NCBI GenBank assembly: GCA_028023455.1
Contig: JAQFVV010006335.1
Location: 3,088,412 to 3,152,411, forward strand
Source: Epiperipatus broadwayi
Lineage: Eukaryota; Onychophora; Udeonychophora; Euonychophora; Peripatidae
Length of the DNA: 64,000 nucleotides
Direction of reading: 5' to 3'
A program made the position numbers and the translations under genes. Positions 48,111-59,778 of this stretch are shown in pieces (position 1 is the stretch's first letter; the number at the start of each line of letters is the position of its first letter). The notes below the pieces were generated by a model. It was not told the origin of the DNA, made no database searches, and saw nothing but the letters and a program-made list of their open reading frames with translations.

Positions 48111-51100
48111 CTACCTTATCATACCTCATTAAATGATACTATTCTTAAATTGAAGATGAAAATAGTAATTGTGCAAATAAATTAAATAAAGAAAATTTAT
48201 TTTAAACAAAGTGTATATATGATAATTGTAATAAAGTCTGTAGATGATGATGACAATTTCATTAATGGCAAACGTCTGTCTAGTCAATAATAACAATTAA
48301 TTTATTAATCATAAAACAATTATATATATATATATAAAAAAGAAATATTTAATAACAAATACAATTATAACAATAAAAATTCTGTAAACATTTTCGAATA
48401 ATATTGTGCTGTTCTGTTTACTCAATATTTTAATATTGGGTTATAACTACCTGTATTATCAAAAAAGATGGTGCAGACAAAGCACTCTATTGGAGAAGAT
48501 TGTACAATATTCATCCAATGCCTAAACATCAATTACAGATGTGTCTAGGAATGTTTGATTGTGTCCTTTAATGTCTTGCTAATAAATATTAGAAAGACAA
48601 CAATCTGTATTATAGTTATTAGCTGGATTGATTAACCCTTTTAGGAACAAGTAAACAATTTACTCAAGTGTAGTGTGGCTGTTATTAAAATACATAAATC
48701 AATGAATATGACAATTATATGTTGAGTGACATGACTCGTTATGCTTTATAGCTTATAACATTTAAACTTTAAATATTTTGTTAATCTGCTTCCATTAACT
48801 AATAATGTTGACAAGTATCACTGTCTCAAGAGTATTTTACTATACTGCATAATATCCCCTAGATGACATGCACCTTACCTGTGTAAATGGAAGGGAAATA
48901 GTATATTGTTTTTCCTTCATTCATTTAAGATACCTGGGATGCAGATGATGTCACTTCCAAAAATTAATTAAAAAAATTAATTAATATTGATAAATGGCAG
49001 CTTGTACATTAACTTACAGTTTAATAAAACATGTTTCCAATACCTGCAATGTAATAAACACATATTTATAGCTAGTTGTACTGATAAAGTAAACATTTAC
49101 CTGTACCTTTATTATATCAGTATTTTCGTGAAAACTTTCTTTTAATAAGAACATTTTAATATACTTTTATAATTATATCCTGTTTGTATTGTAATATTTT
49201 CTGACATTAAATAATACATCTAAATTTTCTTAAATTTTTATATGGTAGGAATTCAAAAATCTTTCAGTTTTAAACTATATGTAATTTGTGTTAAAGTTAT
49301 CAAGATGAAAGATTAGAAAAAAAATTAAATATGTATTTTATTTTATTATGAATTTCTAAAGTTATTTTGGTGAGTCAAACATTTAAAATAGTTTAAAGCA
49401 TGAATAAACATTTAAATTATTATTTTTGAATAAGATAATAAAATACCACTGAAGGGTCCATCACTATTTTTCTTAAAATAATTTAAATTCACTATTTTAT
49501 AAAAATAAATTTCCCAATAATAATATAAATGTATGCATCATCATATCAGAAATCTCAAAAAGAAAATTGGTGAATATATGTAAATTATGTCAAAAAAAAC
49601 TTTTTGAGTCATCCTACTTGTAAATAACTTATTAACAAGTCTTTATAGAATAAGTCTTGTTCTGGGAAAGATAAGAAAATACAGTACAAAATAAAATTGT
49701 TTCTGTATATAATTATAATCATTTAATAAGTTAATGAATTACTATTTTTGATATATAAATATTAAAATGTATTAATTATTCTATGTTACTTATTCAAAGA
49801 AATAACTGAATTACCTTTTTAATAATTGAATTTAATACAATAATTTGATTGATGAAAAGAAATACAAAACTCACAAAATATTGGAAATGTTTTTTATAAT
49901 ATGCTTAAAATATGATAAAAAATAAATAATTTATGAATCATACAGCAATATCTATTTGTAAATACAATTATCAGTAATAGCCACTTACAAATTAATATGA
50001 TCACTGCAAAAAAGTAATAATAATATAATATAATTATTGGTTGATATGAAAATAAATAATATTAATACATTGGCATATTTTCTTTTCAAATGTATGCAAA
50101 ACATTGTTATTTATTACAATGTAAAATAAATTGTGAACTGATTTTTGCTGTTTTTGCTTATATATACATGGTTCTATTATTGGGCAAAACAACAAATAGA
50201 AATTAAAGTATTTAATTAATTTTATAAATAATATAAATCAGACAAGACAGATTGAACTTAAAGAAACCTTCATTTTGCAGTGGATCAGTACTGTTTGAAA
50301 ATGAAAATAATGATGGTGGGTGATATTTATTTGAGTATATATATATATATTGAAGCAGTCGGATCTGAGTTCGATCCTAGCTTCATGACATCTAGCCATA
50401 AACCCACTTCAAACCCTAGTAGTAACCTTAAATTTCCTATGCAATGGGGCTTTATATGTTCAATCCACGCTAATTTCAATAAAGAATAACTTATTTTATA
50501 AATGTGTATTCAAATAATTAGTTTCAGATTTAAATTGACCAATTCTATTAATAAATTTATGATAGAATTATTCATGAATTTATATAATATAACTGTGTGG
50601 ATTGTGCATATATATTTGTAAATATTTAAATATATATAATTGTTCAGAAGTTTCATTGTGTCGGGAATATTTGTTTTTACTTTTAAATAATTTGTTAAAG
50701 TTTTAATGATTAAAAGCTACATTCTCTTGATAAGCTTTCAGATTTTCCCTTTCCAAAAACAACAATTAAAGTTTTATTAATTAGAAAAAAAGATAAGGAT
50801 TTCCTAATTAAAATCATTTTCTGATTTTAAGAATTCATTTTCTAATTAGAAAATGAATTCAAGTTAATGAGTTTAAAAGCCTTATCGAAGGAATGTATCT
50901 AAAAACAACCAGTAAATCTAAAAACATTGATAATGAAAGAAGTGCTAGCCTGAAGGCATCAAAGGACAGATATATAGCTCTGAGAAGTTTAAAAAAAAGC
51001 CATCTTTGTTGTAGAGAAGTACAGTAAACTCTGTGCATTTTAAAATAGTGTTTTGATCATGGTAAGGGGCTAAACATCAGGAATCTGGCTATCGGTTCCT

Positions 51101-52840
51101 GAAGTCCCCTGAAAATCTTCAATGGAGCTGCTGAATCTTTTCCAGACAAATCATGCTGCCAAAATCAAATAAAATTCTGTTCAAGTAATCAATCAAATGG
51201 TGCCTACATTTTTACCAATTTGTATGTGTAAGCTAAGGATCAAGCCCGGAAGAAATGGGTAATATATTTCCATAATGAACCTTAAACTTTCTGGCCAATT
51301 CCAAACTTTACTTTACACTCCCTTTAAGAGCTCTTTTCATTCTATAAATGTCATAATGTCTGTGTAATAATCTCTGTGTAAACTTACTTTTTTTTATGCT
51401 ATTATATCGTAATTCTCTCAACTTCTAGTCTTTAACTTTCTCTTTTCTTACTTGACGGTTCATTTATTATATTATATATATATATATATATGTGTGTGTA
51501 ATTTATTAATATTGTTACTTTAATTATATACCAATAATCTTTCGACTTGATAAACTCCTTTGTTTTATTTGCCTTACGTAGAAAATATAATATTAAATCT
51601 GATAATAATTCTCACCCATTAGAACTAGATTTATACAGTTCTATCAATCATCAAGTTGAAAGAAATTATTAAATGTGTTTGATTTTTATAATTGGCTAAT
51701 AATAAATTATTAGCTCCGTTTTTAATCTATGCCACTGCTATTTTCTCATTCCACTAATATTTATTTATTCAAATATAATCTTAAAATGTTTTTTATTGCA
51801 AAAGGGCCGATAAAGGAATTAAATATATTCTAATTCAACTTTGTTATTTTCTATTAAGATTCAGGAAGGGCACGATGATTGGGGCATAATTAATATGATT
51901 TACAAATACTTTAAAATAGTTTTACTTAAAAGCTCGTTTGACTTTAATTCATTTGATCAAGTCATCATGTAGAGCATTCTATAATTGGGTTTTAGTTCTC
52001 AAATGGTGACTAGTAAGTCATCATCTTCAATGTTGCTGTCGTAGAGCAATCTTCCACTCCGTTAGGCTGATCGGTGATCATATTTCTGTTATTTTAAATT
52101 ATCGAGGAAGAAAGCACTTCCTCTCCTGTTCATATTAGTCAAAGGGCATAAGACTTGTCAGATGCAAGCCACCATAGGACTTCGATTATTGACTAGCCAT
52201 CGTCTTTCAATTTCACATTATAGCTCATAATTCGTCAGCACTGTTACCTCTCTGTTTCAGTAAAGCCCACTCTGATGCTCATAATTCATGATGAAGTGAT
52301 TTAAATTAAAGTCAAACAAATTTTCAGTCATATTTAATTAAATAATTTTTCCAATAAAGATTAAAGTTATGCCCTAAATACGTATCTTGCTCTTCATGAA
52401 TGAATTTGCAAATGTGAAAATAAATATCATATTCTTTTGTATAAAATTAGAGTAATAAATTCTTGTACTAATGAATACCTTTATCTGCCTTTATTTTCTT
52501 GTTGGGGGCATAGACATAGAATTCCAATATTGCGAAAAACTCATTGGCATATAATAAGGACCGCCATCCTTATTATAATTATAAATGATGTTAAAGGCTA
52601 GAGGTGATGAATATAATCATTATTTTATTCAAACAAAACAAATTATTATTATTAAATATTTTCTAAACACACTTGTTTTCTTCGTTTTTATTTCTTTTAT
52701 AATTATTTTAATGTTAATGCTCGCTGTCTGTGTTGGCAACCTGAACATATACATATGATTCGATTTAAAATTATTTTTAGTCAGTTTATTATCAGATTTT
52801 AATGTCAGTTCAAGGGTCTCTAGTCGTCACCCACCATTGA
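48111..52840. other. AT-rich sequence, no gene seen
   Basis: Short (TA)n tracts occur at 48321-48335, 50335-50350 and 51475-51491. A perfect 30-bp palindrome is listed separately. Frames are short and unremarkable. The stretch 50.9-52.3 kb is slightly richer in G+C but gave no recognisable exon. Confidence 0.4.
50831..50860. repeat. Perfect 30-bp palindrome without spacer
   Basis: GAATTCATTTTCTAA is followed directly by its reverse complement. Function is unknown; it may be a small inverted duplication. Confidence 0.9.
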
Positions 52841-52970
52841 GCTAGTTTCTTGGTGCATAGCACTGTGCCATCGATTTCTACTAATCTGAGCTAGTGAGTT
52901 GGGTTTGAATTCAGTTTTGAACCGCCTGAGTTTGGATCCGATTTGCGTTTAGGTGGTGGGTTTTTTGACT

Positions 52971-52999
52971 GGTACAATATATATATATATATATATCAA
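52971..52999. repeat. ACTGGTACA end joined to (AT)n
   Basis: GACTGGTACA (ends 52976) abuts a long (AT)n tract and matches the right end of the LARD-like element (GACTGGCACA). It is probably the end of a related LTR whose start I could not locate. Confidence 0.45.
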
Positions 53000-53158
53000 G
53001 TAAAGCATTCTACTAAAAATAAAAGTAATTTGTCAGTGGCATTAATTATAACTACCAGTTCTATAATGCATAAAATTGCTTCAAATGCTATATTTGAATA
53101 ACCATTGATATTTATGCTTTTTTTGTGTGTATTCTTATATATATATATATATATATAT

Positions 53159-54781
53159 TGTACCAGATCAATCCGCAGATGAACTCACTTACACTGTAAA
53201 TGTTTTGGCTGGTTCAAACTTCTTCATAATACATTTATAATCTTATTTAATTATAAATATTATGAGAACGAACCAGCACATTCGAGCAAAATGGGAAATA
53301 TTATTGATAGCTTTAACTATCAACAATACCCATGATCAAATCATGGCCCATCTTGGCTGCTAGATTCAAACCCACTATCCAAAGTCTATTTGTTTCGGAG
53401 TAAACCTCGGGTGCCAACTAGTCTATGACTAACGTATTTGGACAGTAGGCTCATAATCCAGTGCTCAAAACAATCCCAAAAACTAGCCCCGTCTAATTTT
53501 AATCAATAATAAAATATAGTTTAATTAGTGGTGATAGAATTGATAAAAGAATTGGTAAAAAGAATTGACCAACAAAATAAGGCTTAAATTTAAAGACAAT
53601 TTATTAACATTAATTATACTAAATATAAATATGTTTATAAATTTTTACTAACATAATATTGGTATTTTTAATCATGCATATATTTGATTCACACACTATA
53701 ATATATCATAGGAGAAAGCATAAATAATATTTGACATTTATATATCATATAGCATTCACAAACACACACATCAATAATTCATTTTATGCATGCTTATAGA
53801 ATTCAAATCTGGAGGATTTACGAATTAATATGGTGGCTACTATATATTAATGAGAATAAGAAAATGTTTTACCTAGGATTTTTGAAATGTGGATATTGCT
53901 TACAGTGAGCTGCTTCTGATGAAGTATATCTAACCGGTTAGATTTGAAGTTTTTTGAGGAGATTTGAGGCTAATCTGCTGGTATTATTCTTGGAGACAGT
54001 TGAACATTGACAGAGGATTTCTGAGCCATTAAGTAGACATTATTTAATGGGCAGGTTTCACTGTTTCACTGGACTAGGACTAAAGTAAGAGCATATGTTC
54101 CCAAAAGCTGCTCAGCACTGCATTTCTGTTTCTGGATACATAATATAAACTACACTGTTATCTCTAGATTGAAACTAGACTAAAAACTGAAACTGAAAAC
54201 TGAATGTCCGATAAAAATCTGGCTATTTATATATGCAAAGTGTTTTTGTTTTAATGTCTGCTGGCAATATGTGTTGTCAAAATTTCTTTAGTAGCTAATC
54301 CTTTTTAATCTTGTTGTTGGGTATTTCAATTAGCAGCCATTACAAACATGTTGTTTTTATAATTTTAATTAGTAGCCACCACTGGGTTTTTTAATGATAA
54401 CTTTCATTTATTTTCATGTGTTTTTAAATATGCATTTATTATATATTTTATTAACAAGCTTACATTTATGCACATGTATAATTTATCCTAATAAACTCGA
54501 ATGAAAAGAGATTTATATTTTAACTTATAATAAATAAAACTCTTTAACTTCTCCTATTGAACTTTTAGCTTTTTCTACAAAAAACTCCCCCTCCCCCCTT
54601 TTAATTAATTAATTGTAAGTTTTATTTCAAGAACTCTTTGACTTTTAAATCTTATTTTCATGAAAACAAACTGCAATAAAACTTTTAAACTTTTACCTAT
54701 TATTTCTCTTTTAACAATGGATTTTTATTTCTAATAATTTTTTAAACAAAATTATTATGTGCCAATTTCAATATTGGTACA
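53159..54781. mobile_element. Solo-LTR-like element, 1.6 kb, inserted in (TA)n
   Basis: The left end TGTACCAGATC directly follows a (TA)n tract and the right end ATTGGTACA directly precedes ATATAC. The ends are inverted repeats, obey TG...CA and are flanked by ATAT, as in the 20-28 kb element whose LTR starts TGTACCAGTTC. No reading frame or internal repeat pair is present, so it is best read as a solo LTR of a related family. Apart from the ends the sequence is not similar to the 2.9-kb LTR. Strand cannot be assigned. Confidence 0.5.
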
Positions 54782-54789
54782 ATATACAT

Positions 54790-55335
54790 ATATTAAACAA
54801 AATTCTTAAATCAAAATTGCATCATATATAAATAGAAGTAAATGTGGTAGTGTATATATAGGAAAATCAAGATGTACATTGGAGAAAATAACTAAAAAGC
54901 ACTTGCAGTTATTAAAAAGAATTCAAAAAACTAAATAAAATTGCAATGAAAATAATACCATTTCAACATCAGTTTTTTATGATCATAATAGATTATGTAT
55001 ATATGGTTTTAATTTTGATTATAATAATGTAAAAATATTACAAATTGGAAAAAATAATAATAAAAGAAAATTAAAGGAAACTATGTTGATATATAAATGT
55101 AAGCATGACTTAATAAATAGACAGGCACCAAACATAAAAATCAATGAATTATGAGAAGGTTAGACTTTGAAAATGTGTTGAAAACTACCTTAAAAAAAGA
55201 ATTACTGTTAGTTGACAATGACTATGAAGCTGATTGAAAGTACTTGTAGATGGATAAAAAAATTAAAGTTGTACTTATTATATATTTATTTTATTGTATT
55301 TATTAATATTTAATTATAAGATTGCACATATATAT
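54790..55335 (+). pseudogene. GIY-YIG endonuclease relic of the second retroelement family
   Basis: Plus-strand translation runs IASYINRSKCGSVYIGKS (YIG at 54855-54863), then TLEKITKKHLQLLKRIQ, a stop, a degraded middle (FYDHNRLCIYGFNFDYNNV), and then KILQIGKNNNKRKLKETMLI and the family tail ending KINEL. The order is typical of GIY-YIG nucleases of Penelope-like elements: GIY, YIG, a basic helix with H, a beta hairpin, and a glutamate in KE followed by a basic tail. The nuclease nicks target DNA for reverse transcription. The first motif is altered (ASYI rather than GIY), the arginine after YIG sits in a changed context, and in-frame stops are present, so it is inactive. No reverse-transcriptase part remains. 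It identifies the copies at 42.4, 43.7 and 47.1 kb. Confidence 0.65.
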
Positions 55336-55357
55336 TGTACCCTTTTATATTGGTACA
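55336..55357. repeat. 22-bp TGTACC/GGTACA palindrome next to (TA)n
   Basis: TGTACC at 55336 follows a (TA)n tract and is closed 22 bp later by GGTACA, with only TA-rich bases between. It mimics both ends of the local LTR-like elements with almost nothing inside. Confidence 0.4.
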
Positions 55358-58300
55358 GTCCATTATAAATTAAATTGGAAGTAAGTCTTAAAGATTATAA
55401 GAGAGTATAATTCTAAATTTTATCAAATAAATATATTTAGTTACTAAACCAAGAAAAATAAAAGTTATTTTGGTGGTTTGGGGTTTAAATCTAATGTTAA
55501 TTAACTTGAAGTAATATAAATTCTCTAAGTCTTGGTTGAAGTATTTATTTTAAAAGTATATAAGAAATAAAATAATAAAATATAACTTAATAGTATTTAT
55601 TAATAATTAATTGTTTAATAATATTTAAAATTATAGTGAAATTCAAATATAATCTTATAAATAAAAATATGTGTTGTATAGATAATCCTGTTTGTGTGCA
55701 TATGATAATATAAAGTAATAGTATTTCCGATGAAATCGTAATTTATTTTAAAAGATAAATAAAATAATATTTATATATTAATTTTGTGTTGAAAAGTTTA
55801 TAAAATTAATATAGGATTTAGTCTGTATAAAATAAAATTAAAGTGATAAAAATTGGTTTAAAGTAAATTGTATTTTTTATTCAGTTTATTAAAAGCATTA
55901 TTTTTTTTATTAGTAAATATATTGAACAGATAATATTTGTTTTAAAAAAGAATCCAACTGTGTATAACCAATTAAGTAGTTATAACAAAAGGAATAGAAA
56001 AAATAACCAAGGAGAGAGTGCAATTTGGAATATATTAAAAATAAGCAGACAATGTTTTTTTTTTTTTTTTTGGGGGGGGGGGATTGGAAAAGAAGGAAAT
56101 TCATTCTTCTCTAAAGGTTTGTTTAATTTTTTTTAAATATCATTATTAGTACTTTTAAAAAAATAACTAATTTAGATCTATTTGATCATTTAAAACTATA
56201 TTATAAAGTTTTCTGTTAAAATAATGAAGTAAAAAAAGTTTCGGCTTCTACTGGTGAAATCAAAGTTTAATAATTTGTGAAATATCTTGGAATTGTTATA
56301 TTGCTAAAAAATATTAGAATAATGGAAGGAAAAGCTGTGAAGTCATGCAAAGGTGCTAAAATTAACAAATAATTTCAATAAAACAGGAGTAAGTACTGTA
56401 TTAATACATAAATTAGTTATTAAGCTAGTGGAGGTACATATACATCATCATGGCTATAACAAAATTTATAAAAGTCTAAGTTGGAGTTTGTAAATGAACC
56501 AAAAGAAAATTAGTCATGACAAAGTTTATTATAAATATTTTAATATAGTAAAAACTAAATCAGTAAATAATGGTAATGGAATATTTGCTTATGGAAAGTT
56601 GGACTTAAGATTAGAAAAGAACATGCAGACGTGTATTTGACTGATAATTTAAATTGTATAAAATATACGAAAAGATAGTTTATTATTTTTAGTAAAACTG
56701 TGATGTATAATGAACTTTAAAGATTAATTTTACATAGTACATGAAAGATAGAAAGTTAAAAGGAGGTTCTGATATGGTACGAAGTAAAAGAAAAAAAGAA
56801 AAAAAGATTTTTTTTTTACAGTTAAGATAACACTGTAGCAGTTTGCTATGAAAATGAATGAATTATTTATTGATAAAGTGAAATGGAAAAGCAAGATAAG
56901 CATGAGAAAATTAAATAAATACTGAGGACAAATAATAAGGAATAAATATGGATTTTAATGGAAAGAGTTGAATAAACTGATGAACTAAACATTTTATTAA
57001 TTAAAGTGTATAGCATGTATATTGAAGATAATATCAATCTACATTAAAAGAGAATGTGGGAAATATTATATTTAAAGAATAACATTTACAAGGAATGCTT
57101 AGGGGATAATGTGAATGCTAAAATATAGTATTGGTTCTGTGAAGTTTTGATATAAGAAACGCAATGAGCCTATAATAAAATATATTATGCACGTTGAAAA
57201 TAATTTTTGGTTGTCAAGGAAAAGAAGACATTAAATTGTAAGAGGAACTTTGCATTTTGTTATATTATTGTGAGAACAAGACGAACAGAAGTAAGAGGGG
57301 GAACACTAACAATTAGTGTAAAATATTTGGTTTGAGTCAGAAATAAAGCTCCTCAAGGAGGAAGTTGATAAAATCGTATGTTTTAAAAGAAAAAAAAAAT
57401 ATTAAAAAAAAAACTTTTCACATAGTTTTTGAATATTGTTTAATTTTATAATTTAAATAATTGTTATAAATATAAAGGAATAAGTAAATGTATAAAAATT
57501 AATAATATATTCTATTTATATATCTATGAAATTAATTGTTTAAAATTTTTATTTTATTAAAAGTTATTAAATGACTATAATAAACGGGGATAAACAAAAA
57601 GCTAGGAAATAATACATATAAAAGTAATCACATATGTTTATTATAAGGGGATAAAATATGTTTGTGTTCAAATAAAATATTGAAACAATAAATTGTAATA
57701 TTTAAATTTTGATCTTATATTTAACTATAAATAATTTAATATAATTATTGTGAATTTGTATTCTGAATTATAAAACTGTATAATCTATTATTAGTAAGAA
57801 ATGTAAGAAACAAATATAGATTGGAGATAAAAGGCAAGGAAAGTTGCATTAATAAAATTGGGAATAGGGAGTTAGTAGCTGAGTTATTTACATAAAATTA
57901 ATATCAGGATTTCTTATTTTATGATGTAACAAAATATATTATATGAATATTTAAGATAGCATAATAAATTTTAAGTTTACATCATTTCAGGATAAGTTTT
58001 TCATATTTTAAAGTATATAGTATAATATTTTATTTTTTGTTTAATCACAGAGTTGAATGGTAAGACTATTAGAAAATTGAATGATATATTTCAAAAAAAA
58101 TATTAAATTACTATTTTAGGGATATAAAGTCAAAAAGATCAAATGATAAATGTCATGAGATAGAAAAAAGATGAATATTTATCATTTTATAATATTAAAA
58201 TAAGATTATTTTGTTTAAGTAAAAAAAAAAAAACACATTTTTTAATCTTCTTATATCTTTGAAGTTATTAAGTGTTTTATAAATTATATTTGTTAATAAA

Positions 58301-59550
58301 ATCTATAAAGCGCAATGGGTATAAATAGAAATGTATAAAATAGAATGGAATTGATTATTATGATGTTAGAGCATAATAAATCTATATAATTTATTATATA
58401 AGAAAATAAAGTTAAGCATAACAATAAAACCATATCTTATTTAAATAGGGCATTTAATTTTAATTATTTGGGCAGTTATAATTAAGAGGAAAATATAAAT
58501 GGTTGAATGTTTAAATATTTTACTGTCTAATATTATTATATAATTTTATTTATATTGTTTGTTAAATTTTTTATTAATTCAAAAATAATTTTTAAAAGGT
58601 TTTGTTAAAAATATGACAATAAAGTTAATGTTTATAAGGTGAACTAAATATTGAGAGTAGCATTTCTTTTGTTAGCATCATCATAACTACACCATCTCCA
58701 TAGAGTACTAATTCTACTATACCCATTAATTAAAGTGTATAATTTAAAATTTGAATAAAAATTCACTTAAGTATAAGATAACGAATAGCAATTGTTTAAG
58801 AATAACATCTTTTAAAAGATATATTAATTTGTTAAAAACTACCTTGATCACAGAAATCATCAACAATTATATATAATTTAAGTATAGTAAAGTATGTTAA
58901 TTGGTAGAAAATCAAATTATTAATTATTTATTATTGGGATTATATATTATAATTATAATTGAATTAAAATTGGTTATTTATTATTAAACTATTTAAGATT
59001 CTAAATCATAAAATAGTAAAATAATTTTAGTTATAAATTGTGGTAATTAGCTTTTTTTTAAATTAGTACACTACCTATAGAATTAAGAAAAATCCCTTTT
59101 TATATATTATAGGTTGAATTAACAGTTTATAAAAATCAGTAATAATTCTGACATCTCCTTATTATATTATTATTAATTATAATGATATAAAAGTAGCATT
59201 GATTGGAAATAATAAATATACAGTAAAATGATATTATAAACTTGTTAATTAATTTACATTAAAGGTAATGATCATAGTTGTTTTATATTTATGTAGGTAT
59301 TATTGTTAGTCGTGGAAATATATGGATTCTTAATAAGGAGGAGTGTCTCAGTATTCTTATGCCATTGAACTAATGCTTTGGTGTTTGTTTTATGTTAAAA
59401 GGTATGTGATCTTGTTTAATGGGATATTTGGATCCCATAATTGTTAGTATAAATTAAAGATAATTTGAAATAATAGACAGAGGAAATAAAAAAATATAGC
59501 CTAATTTAAAGACTAGTAATATTTTTCATGGGTCATCATCCTATTTGCAG
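55358..59550. other. Very AT-rich sequence, no gene seen
   Basis: Includes a T17-G11 junction at 56055-56082. The stretch 56.2-57.4 kb has a little more G and longer open patches on the plus strand but no motif I can defend; the rest is extremely AT-rich. Confidence 0.4.
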
Positions 59551-59554
59551 AGTA

Positions 59555-59556
<2 letters not shown>

Positions 59557-59606
<50 letters not shown>
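59557..59606. repeat. (AT)25 microsatellite at the 3' end of the young PLE
   Basis: A pure alternating tract directly adjoins the element's 3' end. The second GIY-YIG family also ends at (TA)n tracts, so this may be the preferred target or a tail added on insertion. Confidence 0.95.
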
Positions 59607-59611
<5 letters not shown>

Positions 59612-59650
59612 GGGTTCATCCGTGTTAAAAACTTTTAATATCAATACACT

Positions 59651-59690
59651 GACGTTTCGACTTGGTCACACAAGCCATCCACAGAGTTAT
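59651..59690 (-). ncRNA. Hammerhead-ribozyme-like motif in the PLE 3' region
   Basis: On the minus strand the order is stem I strand ATAACT, core CTGTGGA (59684-59678), stem II GGCTTG-TGTGAC-CAAGTC (6 bp, 6-base loop), GAAA (59658-59655), a minimal stem III (C-G), the cleavage-site-like GTC (ending 59651), and the stem I partner AGTGTAT. This is the type I hammerhead layout with very short stem III known from the terminal repeats of Penelope-like elements. The core differs from CUGANGA at one position: the conserved A (Hertel position 6) is U here, so cleavage is probably weak or lost. The call rests on base-pairing seen by eye. Confidence 0.6.
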
Positions 59691-59778
59691 AAAAAGGTAG
59701 AAAGACGGTTGTAGAGGCGCTACAATCACTGGTTTGAATAAAACATTAAAAATCCCACCAATAGCAAAAATGTTAAAT

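Noticed and set aside
53905-53950. Hammerhead-like CTGATGA followed by a perfect 16-bp palindrome and GAAG
   Set aside because: The stem II spacing is wrong, GAAA is GAAG, and no stem I or cleavage triplet could be paired.
56220-57370. Less AT-rich plus-strand patches that look faintly like decayed LINE coding sequence
   Set aside because: A KYLGI-like word near 56284 is not followed by any other motif in order, and frames break constantly.
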